The notes beneath the pieces were generated by a model, which saw nothing but the letters and a program-made list of their open reading frames with translations, was not told where the DNA came from and ran no database searches. From the NCBI GenBank assembly GCA_013398955.1, contig VWPU01004998.1, positions 83,933-147,932 of the forward strand: a stretch of DNA of 64,000 bases, given 5' to 3'. Of this stretch, positions 54,726-64,000 are shown one piece after another. Within the stretch, counting starts at the first letter, position 1. The number at the start of each line of letters is the position of its first letter. This stretch comes from Callaeas wilsoni. Taxonomy: Eukaryota; Chordata; Aves; Passeriformes; Callaeidae. Made by a program: the position numbers and the translations under genes.

Positions 54726-54898
54726 GGCCCAGCCTCCTCTCCCAGAGTGCACTCCAGCTCAATTCCAAACCTGAAGGATCCTTCCAGTACTCAGCCAGCT
54801 ACCACAGCAACCAGACCCTCGCCCTGGGTGAAACAGCATCCGCCCAGCTCCCATCCCGCAGCAGTCAGGCCAGAGGTGCCATCCAGAGCTACAGCCAG
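54726..54898 (+). CDS. CTNND2: CTNND2 internal exon (173 nt), delta-catenin N-terminal region
   Basis: The first two bases (GG) complete the Arg codon begun in the 31391 exon. Then follow 57 whole codons: [20 protein letters not shown] at the start, a [15 protein letters not shown] segment, and [17 protein letters not shown] at the end, in phase 0. The first two segments are very close to mammalian delta-catenin, where the same order follows the DPQDYS segment. The C-terminal third is less conserved, as expected for a Ser/Gln-rich linker before the proline-rich region. Splice sites are CCCCACAG and CAG|GTATGT. At 173 nt it is not a multiple of three, so skipping would shift the frame. It lies between CR1 copies in opposite orientation. 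Confidence 0.96.
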
Positions 54899-55967
54899 GT
54901 ATGTGTCCTAAGCAATTGTGGTCTCCCACACCTGAAACTCTGTGCAGTAGCTCCCAAGAAAGAGCTGTTTGGTGCTTGCCTACACTTGAATTTCTGCCTT
55001 TACTTTCTGTCTTGTTCAACACACCTGCAGCAGGGTGGAATTACCATCTTGATTTTTGTAAATCTCTGGTGTGTTGACTTGCATAGCAATAAAGTAATCC
55101 TGATGAAAAAGGAGATCTGCATGCCAGATTTACTTATTTGCTTGCATATATATTTTGGTAATAGCATGTTCAAGCATTTAATTTTCAAAGCAAGTTTCTG
55201 TTACTGTGCTGACTAGGAGTCCATCCTAAGGTCTAGGACCTGCCAGCATTGGTCTGAGCACATTACTGAAAGCAGTAAGTGCCAGGAAACAAAAACAAAG
55301 CCAGGCTGACACCAGATGTCAAACCTGCTTGGGATACCATGCATCATGTGATGCTATGGAGTAATCTCAAGTGTAAGAAACATTTTTTTTGCCACATATT
55401 GTAGGACAAGCAGTTTATCAGAGAGTCACCTCTACATTTGAAACATTTTGAAAGATTGTCTCAGATATTCATGAAAACTTTGAAATCCCTCTACCTGTCT
55501 AAACCATCTGTCCTGGCTCTGACATGTAGCCCTCTCACCTTCTGTGCTTTTCACTGTGATATCAAAGCCTCTCAGTAGAAAGTTAAGCTTCAGTTTAGAC
55601 AAAAAATTCAAGAAGCGTTCATGCGTCTGTACATAAACAAAGTCTGACTGAGTTGTGTTGGTCAGCACAGGTTATTTTCTCTGCTTAGATGCTAACCATC
55701 CCAGCAAAGCAGATCATCTCAGTGTGACACCAGGACATTTTGCAGTTCAGGATTCTGTGAAAGAGAGTAGCTATTTGAATTTCAAAGCCTTAAATTGCTA
55801 AGAGATTTCAAGTATTATAGTCATTGCACGGTTTGTGGGATACTGAGAGACATACAATATTCTATTCTCTCAATTTGCTCAGAAAGGCTCCCTATTCTCT
55901 AAGACTGAAAAATTAAATAAAGCACAGTTAAATTAAACTTCAAATTGGGTAGGTACTTTTTTTTTAA

Positions 55968-56990
55968 TAGAATCTTTTACACTGAAAAAGACCTCTAAGA
56001 GCAAAGTCCAAATATTAACCCAGCACTGGCCATCAGTAAATCATGTCCCCAACTGCCACATCTGCATGTCTTCTAAATACCTTCAGGGATGGTGACTACC
56101 CTTCCAGTGAAAAAATTCTTCCTGATGTCCAACCTGAACCTCATCTGGTGCAGCTTAAGGCCATTTCCTCTTGTCCTGTTGGTGGTTGCCTGGGAGAAGA
56201 GGCTGACCTCCACCTAGCTACAGTCTCCTTTCAGGCTGTTGTAGAGAGTGATAAAGTTGCCCCTGAGCCTCCCTTTCTGCAGACTAAACAACCCCAGCTC
56301 CCTCAGCTTTTCCTCATAAGACTTGTGCTCCAGACTCTTTACCAGCTCTGCTGCCCTTCTCTGGACATGCTCCAGCACCTCCATGTCATTCTTGCACTGA
56401 GAGATCCAAAAGTGAACACAGGATTTGAGGTGTGGCCTCACCAGTGCTGAGTGCAGGGGAATGATCACTGCTCTGATCCTGCTGGCCACACTATTGCTGG
56501 CCAGATGTCATTTGTCTTCTTGGCCACCTGGCTCATGTTCAGTCACCTGTACCAGCACCCCATGTCCTTTTCCACTGGCAACTTTCCCGCCACTCTGTCC
56601 CCAACCTGTGGAGCTGCATGAGGCTGTTGTGGCCAAAGTGCAGGACCTGGCACTTCACCTTGTTGAACCTCATGCAGCTGGCCTCGGCACATCCATCCAG
56701 CCTGTCCAGATTCCTCTGCAGAGCCTGCCTACCCTCCAGCAGATTAACACTCCCAGCCACCTTGGTTCTGCCTGCAAACTGATTTGAGGGTGCACTCCAT
56801 CCCCTTGTCCAGATCACTGATAAAGATTCCCTGTGGAATTCCACTTGTGACAAGCCACCAACTTGATGCAACTATTCACCACCATTCCCTAGACCCAGTC
56901 ACCCAGCCAGTTTTTTACCTAGTGAAGAGTGCACCCAGCCATGCCATGGGCTGCTAGTTTCTCCTGGTGAGTCTTGTGGAAAATGGTGTC
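55968..56990 (-). mobile_element. CR1 LINE (about 1 kb), 5'-truncated, antisense, inverted relative to the 46474 copy
   Basis: The + strand reads the reverse complement of the CR1 3' UTR ('gcaaagtccaaatattaacc'), then of the RT C-terminus. On the - strand one frame (56214-56489) begins [20 protein letters not shown] and includes [19 protein letters not shown] second frame upstream holds [18 protein letters not shown]. Across the shared part it is closely similar, almost base for base, to the copy at 46474-48520 (compare 56300-56510 with 47945-48134), so both come from the same relatively young subfamily. It is not coding-competent. The 5' end near 56990 is approximate. Confidence 0.92.
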
Positions 56991-59900
56991 ATCTGGAGCT
57001 GTGCTTTTTGAAAAGCATCATACCTTGGGAGTTAGCCTGAAAGACTGTGATGCAGTCTGTAAGGAAGCTGGAGAAAGTAAGATGATGGAAAGGGAGCAGG
57101 TTATGAGAGCAACAGAAACAAAAACACAGTAGAAGTGAGAGGGGAAGGAGAAAGAATCTGGTTTTTTTTAAGAAAGGCAGGAAGGAAAATTGCAGTTTTG
57201 TAGAGGTTAGAAATAGATATATTGTTAATATAAATTTTATTATACTCATTGATAGAAAAAAGATGCGTTTATGGAGGGGGAAAAAATTAATGATCTAGAT
57301 TTTTTTCACACTGAGCAGACATTGCTTAGATCTGAGAAGCTCTCATGAACCATCAACTTCAGAGAGAACTGGTTTCCTTCAGAAAGGTAATTAGTAAGTT
57401 AGTAAGGCAACATTTCCTATCCTTTGTTTCTATTGGTATGAGAGGACAGAAAATAGATTTTCCTTTTACTTTCCTGCACATTGAAGGGCAGATATTCCTG
57501 CAGGAAAATAATTCAGAGAACGTAATAATTTTTCACACCATGATCCTGCAAAGATGCCTGACAACTTCAGATGAATTAAAATATACTTTGAAAATACTAA
57601 CAAACTGCCATATAAACTGCGAATTAATACCATTAAAAGCATATAAAAGAGGTTCTAAAAGAGGTAAACAGGAAGAGGAAAATTAAAAAATTCTGAATAT
57701 GACCATTGCTGATCCCACAATTACAGGGAAAAAAAGTCAATCCTAAGAATTGTTTTGCTATACCTATTATAATTAAAATAAGCCTCAGGAACTGAAGCTT
57801 CTCAGATTGTGATAATTTCCTTTGGTATTTGTGTGCAAGGAATATAGCTATCTCTCAACATGAATGATAGTCCAAATGCTTGCAAAATAAATGTAAATAG
57901 TCCCAAGGCCAGCTGTGACAGCAAGAACAATTTGTGAAAATGCAATTGTATAAAAAAGAGAAACTAATTAGTCTTGGGACTTCCTGTATAGTGTTGCAAA
58001 GTGCAATCTAACATTTTTGTCAATTTGGTGGAGTTCATTATAGATCATAGAGTTTTTCCAGTGCTTTGACTACTTTAGAACACAAAACTTTCATGTTCTA
58101 AATACTACTGGGATAGGATTTCTTAGCAAAATCTGCTCCTCTGGCAGGGAATTACTATGCTTCCCCACTGAAAACTGCTTTTCAAACTAAGTGTCCAGAT
58201 GCTGAAATACCTTCTATTAATTGATTAAGTTTATTTGTGAAGAGTCTGTGGTTGACTTCTATTAAGAAAAAAAAAAAAGGAAAAAAAAAGGCAGCAGATT
58301 TCGGAGATGAGTTACTCAAAAATGAATCTTCTGTTTGGACAATGTAATTCATGAACAACCAGGTTTAGTGCAATCTTGAGAATGATCATCTTATGTTGCA
58401 GAGATATCACAGGACTATAAAGCATAGCATGTACTACAAAGAGTGGTTTTCCACATGCTCTGCCATATGTTTGCAAGGGGACAGGAAAGGAAGTTTACAT
58501 TCTGGATGAGGACTTGTTTAGCTGTTGGTAATGCTGCAGTCTTTTCAGAGGCTGTGGCAGCAACACAGGTAAATCTCTACTGTGTATTATCCTGTGCACC
58601 TGATGCTTCTGGACTGAGTAAGCTGGCAGAGAATTGGAAAACCCTAAAAGCCAAAAATCAGTGGAAAATAAAGATGATTAAAAACTCATGGAAAACCATT
58701 TAACAGTTAGGGTTCTAACTTGTCTTCTTTTTCCTATAAACAAGTCATAAGTTTGTCATTCATCAGACGACGACACCTCACTAGCAAATGAGTGCTAGAA
58801 TGCATTAAGTTTTCAAGCAGAATCTGTATACTGGCCACAAGATAACAGGCTGCTTGATAACCTACCCAGATAAAAGCTAAAATAAGGATTTCCCTTCTGG
58901 TAGGGTATGGCCGATGATGATGTGTGTAAAACTTGATTCCAAATATTAGCGTAAGAATTTTTCTGTCATAAAGGACACAACGAAAACTTAAGATAGATTA
59001 TTCTTATTGCAGCGCTCAGAGAACAATTCCCTAGTAGAGATTATGGCAGTGGAGATCTGCAATGCTGCTTTGATTCTGCAATAGGTAATGACTGTAGCTT
59101 TCACTGCTGCTTTAAAACCAGAGATGGACCATGTCTGGACACTCTGAAAAGATCTCAACACAATTCTGTTTGTAGATGTAGAAGACTACAATTACCTACC
59201 TTCATTTATATGTATGACCTTTGAGAGCAGGATCAGGTAGGCTGACAAATTTTCCTAATAATGTTGAAATTTTGGAATGGAACACTGGAACAAAATCAGA
59301 AGAAAGAAATGGAATAGGCCATATTTGAGGGATCCAGAGGTATAGTCTGGTATCTGTTATTGTATAAGAGCATTTGAACATAGGTAGCATCTTCCTAGTC
59401 AACTCAGGAACTTACAAATGGCATTAAAGCAGTCCTGCAGAAGAAAGGCCTTTCTGCAGGTCCTGCCCCAAGACTGAAGGGTGCATCCCAAGACTAGAGA
59501 ATGTTACGCAATTTCCATGCCCTCTTCTGCCATTTGTAAGAGTGTTGATAGAGGCATCAGACCACAGCAGAGTGATGCCTCAAGTGAAGCCTTATGGAAG
59601 GTTCTTTGGGCTGACAGAAAAAAAAGTAGCCCTCAACAGACTGGCAAGTCTAGCAGTCTCTGAAAAAGCTCCAAGCATCACTGAGATTGTGAAACAGAGC
59701 TGCACCCATGGAATGTCTCCAGAAAACCCTGGTAAGGATGATCAAGTTTTCTGCCTAAAGCTACCAACACACATCAATATTTAAAAGCCACAGGGGCCTG
59801 GAGGAAGGTTTTCCACACAACTTGAGCATAAAACTGGAAAATCCTCCCTAGAATCAAGAGAAAAGGTCTCCTCATGAACCACAGTGTACTGTATATGACT

Positions 59901-60285
59901 ATGTTAGTATTCACAGACGTGACCTTGTTTGAGAGTTTAAGGTCGAAGAGATCCAGAGAGCAAAATGAGCCAAAAACTGGTGCTGGCATTTATTGCTAAA
60001 CTAAAGTTCATCCAGACCTAAGATGGGCATGCAGACTTACTCAAACCTCTAGGAGCAATCTCCAAGAATCAAAATACTGATTCATAATTAGCAGCTGACC
60101 CCAAAGTTTCACTTCAGTTGTCTAGCCATTTTGCAATCCATGAAAAATTTTCTGCAGAATAAATAAGTCAACACAGTTATTTGCCCCTCTCAATTGTACT
60201 CTATAGAACAGAAATCTTATATTGCAGTCTTTTATTTAATCTTTCTTGGTTAAAGTTCCAATTTAAATTTTCAATCGGATTGTAA

Positions 60286-60452
60286 AAAGAAACCAAAAAA
60301 AAAACCTAAGAAAACCAAACAACAACCAAAAAAATTCAAAATCCCCCCACAAGAACAACCCAACAGCCAAAAAAAACCAACCAAACAAAAAAAAAACCCA
60401 AACAAACAAAAAAACCCCACCAAACCACCAAAAAACTCAACTCCCCAAAAAA
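60286..60452. repeat. A/C-only low-complexity tract
   Basis: About 165 bp consist almost wholly of A and C on the + strand (AAACCAAC-like units, A-runs, CCCC runs), with almost no G or T. The minus strand is correspondingly G/T-only with runs of G. The units are irregular, so this is cryptic simplicity rather than a clean microsatellite. Confidence 0.8.
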
Positions 60453-61665
60453 TTAATTTCCTGGAATTGAGGGCATTAAATGCTTGAATGAACAGGCAAG
60501 CAACAGTTAGACTGTTCTCTAGTCTTCTATAACCTAACTGGATACCCCAAATAATTTTCTGTATGAAGCTCTAAAGATACTGTTTTGTATCAGTAGAAAA
60601 TTATCTTCCTAGTAACATTAAATGGGAAAGAAAGTATTTTTATAGCTGTATTAATGTTCTCATGTTTCTTTCACACATTCCTCCTTCTAAAAAGGATATA
60701 CCAGAATCTATATATTGATTCCAAATAAGCAAGGCTACTTTTCTTTGGGATGCCAGGGAAATTAAACCCTTGTGTCTTGGAATAGATATTCATAAAGCTG
60801 TAGTAAAAAAGTCCTTGATTTTTATTCACATCTATGAAATAGGCTGATGGTAGAGAATATAATTACTGATAAGCAAATTTGCTCTCAGTTTATTAGCTTA
60901 AACACAGTTTTGTTATCAGGTTGACAAAAATAATGGATAAGTGGAAAAAAATAAGGGAAAAATACCATTGTATTTCATTCTTCTGTATGCAGTATGTCAC
61001 ATTGCAGGGTGAACAATGATGTGTCTTTATGTCTGTCTTAAGCAACAGACAAGGAGAAACACGATGAAAAACCAAACCACATTTTTTCTCTGAAAACATG
61101 CGTGGAGAATGTTACTGCACACTTGGCCCTTTGAAAAAACCTAAGAACCTCATGGCACATTTAAGACAGGTCTGGCATTAGTCACATCCTAGAAAATACT
61201 GCATGCTAATGTTTTCATTGCAATCTGTTCATCCAGAAGTTCTCTCCTTCACACGGAGCAAATGCTTAGCTTTTTAGGAAGTGCTATACACTGCATTTTT
61301 AATTAAGCATTTAATTATTGCGTCCCACCACTACACCTTGTTCCCTATAACAAATCATCATGAATGGGATTTTTGGGTTTTTTTTTGAATTAGTGCTTGC
61401 AGAATGCCCGCAGCTTTATAGAGATTTATTAGGAATATGGGATAATATTGGTTTACTTGAAATTAATTACTCTAAATCCTTGACACATCAAGCAGTGTAG
61501 AAGTAGATTAGAAATTTTGTGTACGTGATGACAGTGCTTGCCTAAAACCCTTAGGATCAACAGCAACCTGTTGAAGTTGCCCGTGTGTTACCAGTGTGTT
61601 GAAGAAGTAACTGGTGCACTGGTAACATTGCAGAAGACTGTATTTTGGAATAGTGTTTATTACAA

Positions 61666-61693
61666 AATTATTATGATTATTATTATTATTATT
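61666..61693. repeat. (ATT)n microsatellite
   Basis: About nine ATT/TTA units with one interruption (ATG). It is likely to vary in length between individuals. Confidence 0.8.
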
Positions 61694-63089
61694 CCACTTA
61701 ACAGTCCAAACAAGTATCAATTGATAATGTAGCTGGTTTGAACAACCTTTTGTTATGTGCAAAATTTGCTCTGCCCATGTTGTCTTAAATCATGCCAGCC
61801 TATTTTTGTTTTACCAAAGTTGTTACCATATAGTCTAAACCTGGAAAATGAAAACTGTACTCCTGTCAAACACATTATTGGACAGTCAGCTGCAGATTAG
61901 TCCTTCTTTCCAGTTTAAAGCATATTCGGTAAGTAACTCAGCATGAAAGTAGCTTTTAAAAGTTCATTGATGTTCCCTGAGTTTTCCTTTCTGTTTTTTA
62001 TTAGGAACCTTTCAAATGAGCAACTTGAGCTTGTTGGCCATTTCTGAAAATGTTAAGGCTTTTACTTGAAGCTGTGGTGTTTGTTACTCACCGCTGCAAT
62101 CAGAACAGTCCAGCTCAAAAGAGAGCAGCTACTTCCACCTGTGAGCCCCTTGCTCACCCAGCAGTCACCATACAGAGCACCTGGAGGGAAACAGTTTGCA
62201 TTTCATTTATGTGTAAAGCCATTGCTCTGTGAGGTGCAAAACCTCCCAAAGCCAGTGAGGTTTGGGTCTGGCAGTGCTCTCAGAGAAGCCTGAACAATGT
62301 CAGAAGTGTGGTAGCTTCTTCCATGCTACTAACAACTGGGAGCAAAGCTCCAGGAGGAGTTTCTCCAAAGCTTTATTTCTTGTCTCTGTCTAGGAAAATA
62401 CATATTCTTCCCCCAGATGCGAAGCATTTAAGATGAGGGGCAGGCTCCAAAAGTAAAAAAAAAAAAAAAGACAGAAAAATTTCCAGTGGGCGTACACAGG
62501 AAGAAGTACACATTTCTGGCATTTTGAATCTTGCTTATTTTTTGCTTCAATTAGTTACGTTGTCCTCAGTTCCTGACCAAATCCTTTATTGAATATCCTA
62601 GTGCAAATAAATCAAATTTCATACCAGGAACATGGTGCTTTTGCCCACTTGTTTTTTTGTAGGATGCTACTGAAAGAACACATTGCTATTCAATGTATAA
62701 CAATGCTGCTCTTGGCATTCACAACACCTCTTTGAATTGAGTCACAAAATTCATTATTCACATTTTAAAGCTTCTTCTGGCTAAGGAAATCAGTAGCTGA
62801 GAGGTGTGTGTGTGTGTTTGGGCAAAGCACTGGTCAGACCGATTCAAACTGTGCTGTCTACTCCGAGGATCTGGAGCACTTTTTGAGGTTTCAAGTAAAT
62901 CCCCTGCATAACCAGAAAAAAAAAAGTATCTGAATCCAACAGTGCATCTTCCAACAGAGCGCTGAGCTCTCACTCACTGCGGGGTGCAGTTATGAGAGGA
63001 TTTTAACGTTACCAGACTCACAGATGATCTCTTGAGCCTAAGATCCCCGATAAAAAAAAAAGAGGGAGCCGCCTGTGTGAGAGGACGAG

Positions 63090-64000
63090 CTCCATCCTCT
63101 GCGGCTTCAGAAGCCGCTCAGGCACAGAACCGAAATTTCTCACAGGCAGCATCTCCGAGGGATTTTCTCTCGCTCCCTCTTCCCAGCCCCCCTCAATTAC
63201 TGGTCTTAGAGGGAACTCAGCGCTGCCTTGCCCGCGGCCAGCGGGTCGGTGCAGGGAGCTCTCTCCCTCCTTCCCGACGCAGATTCCCCGCTGGATGCGG
63301 CCCAGGGCAGCGCCCGGCCCCGGCAGCTCCTCCCGTACCCCCCGCCCCCTTCGTGCCGCGTAACTAAGTACGAGGCGGCCGCTTTCCGTGCTGCCGGGGG
63401 CGCTTGGCGTGCACCGGCTCGGGCTTCCCTTCCCTCCGCCCCTTCACCGAGGTCGGGGTCGCAGGGGGCAGCGAACTCCTGGTGCGGTGCCTCTCCTCGT
63501 AGGGACACAGATTGCTGGAAACTGAGGAAAGTTACTCGATTAAAGGCTTTTCCGAGGCTTCGGCCGTTCTTCCTTACTGTACGCAGAATAAAGGGGCGCG
63601 GGTGTATATATGCGTGTGTATATGTATGTGTATAAGTATTTGAGCCGGGGCTAAACCCTGCCTGGTTTAGGGGTCGGCAGGCGAGCGCGTTCCGGAGCCG
63701 GAGCGCTGTGCCCCACGGCCGGGTGCCGGCTTCAGCCGTCGGGAGGAGTTTCGACGCCTCTCGGCCCGAGCCGGCGGCTCTATTTTCCCTGAAAGGCCGG
63801 GAATGCTTTAGCAGATTACCGACTCCCGTAATCCTGCGGGCGCCGGGTGCCGGCCTGGTTCGAGGTCAGAGAGGGGGCTGCGTGCGGCCGGGGGGCTGCT
63901 CCGGCCGGCGGGCCCGCACCGCCCCACGCAGGGCCGGGGGAGCCGGGCGCCCGCCGCCGCTGACGCCTCTGCCTTTCCTTCCCGCAGCAGGGCCCGGGGG
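63090..64000 (+). promoter_or_regulatory. CTNND2: CpG island at the intron/exon boundary; possible internal promoter
   Basis: From about 63090 the sequence changes abruptly to high G+C with frequent CpG, for example around 63230-63320, 63360-63480 and 63670-63960. CpG is depleted elsewhere in the window. A short AT/GT interlude (TATATATGCGTGTG at 63605-63618) interrupts it. The island abuts, and probably overlaps, the next coding exon, whose product in relatives is Gly/Pro/Ala-rich and therefore GC-rich. It may simply reflect that composition. It may also serve as an internal promoter for an N-terminally truncated delta-catenin transcript, for which I see no direct evidence. The frames inside it have no recognisable product. 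Confidence 0.6.
63988..64000 (+). CDS. CTNND2: CTNND2 next exon, first bases only (partial, cut by the window end)
   Basis: A strong pyrimidine-rich acceptor ends in CAGCAG. Splicing at the first CAG starts the exon at 63988 (Gln-Gly-Pro-Gly). Splicing at the second starts it at 63991 (Gly-Pro-Gly). Both keep the phase-0 frame left by the 54726-54898 exon. In related proteins the segment after the SxSQ motif begins with Gly and leads into a Pro/Ala/Gly-rich region, which fits. Only 10-13 coding bases are visible, so identity rests on phase, order and composition. Confidence 0.6.

Larger units (their letters stand above)
54899..63987 (+). other. CTNND2: CTNND2 intron (9.1 kb), phase 0
   Basis: It runs from donor GTATGT to the acceptor CCTTTCCTTCCCGCAG. 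A good branch-point candidate (GCTGACG) lies about 25 nt before the acceptor. It contains a CR1 copy, simple repeats and, at its 3' end, a CpG island. 57000-60280 and 60460-62980 show no recognisable gene. The frame at 59542-59784 looks mildly protein-like but has no splice or start support. Confidence 0.8.

Noticed and set aside
59542..59784. 80-codon frame with a mildly protein-like stretch (YGRFFGLTEKKVALNRLASL)
   Set aside because: I cannot place it in any family, it has no convincing start or splice sites, and neighbouring frames show no continuation. A BLASTP search would be the deciding test.
63032..63635. Frames of 111, 135 and 100 codons on both strands in the CpG island
   Set aside because: GC-rich DNA has few stops. 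The translations are Ala/Pro/Arg-rich with no recognisable domain, and overlapping frames are open on both strands.

Overview
The window is vertebrate nuclear DNA, almost certainly from a bird. It is AT-rich, intron-dominated sequence with very long introns and several copies of CR1, the LINE family typical of birds and other sauropsids. There are no bacterial operons, CRISPR arrays, rRNA or convincing tRNA genes. The many short open frames are mostly chance frames in intron, or decayed CR1 reverse transcriptase.

The one gene I can name is CTNND2 (delta-catenin, a neuronal armadillo-repeat protein of the p120-catenin family), on the + strand. Three complete internal coding exons can be read with correct splice sites and compatible phases: 30868-30902 (35 nt), 31391-31507 (117 nt) and 54726-54898 (173 nt). 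Spliced, they encode the conserved N-terminal stretch that starts near STEEQFHWQTQ and ends near AIQSYSQ, upstream of the armadillo repeats. The window ends just inside what is probably the next exon, at a tandem NAGNAG acceptor (63988 or 63991). The start codon, the N-terminal coiled coil and the armadillo repeats lie outside the window.

Layout. 1-30867 is the 3' part of a long phase-2 intron with old and young CR1 pieces, a short CpG-bearing pseudo-exon or poison-exon candidate (16492-16533) and exon-like open frames on the - strand (about 26000-26740). 30868-31507 holds two exons separated by a 488-bp intron. 31508-54725 is a 23.2-kb phase-1 intron. It contains an unexplained coding-like - strand frame (35416-35703), an exon-like block (38192-38383), an AT-rich block dense in TAAT motifs (about 45345-46010), a 2-kb defective sense-oriented CR1 (46474-48520) and an antisense CR1 (52983-53895). 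54899-63987 is a 9.1-kb phase-0 intron with another antisense CR1 (55968-56990), an A/C-only low-complexity tract, and a CpG island from about 63090 to the end of the window.

The most interesting architecture is a pair of closely similar CR1 copies in opposite orientation on either side of the 173-nt exon. Other leads are the NAGNAG acceptor next to a CpG island, the candidate poison exon, and two - strand coding-like segments that I cannot identify. I found nothing that qualifies as a new multi-gene system.
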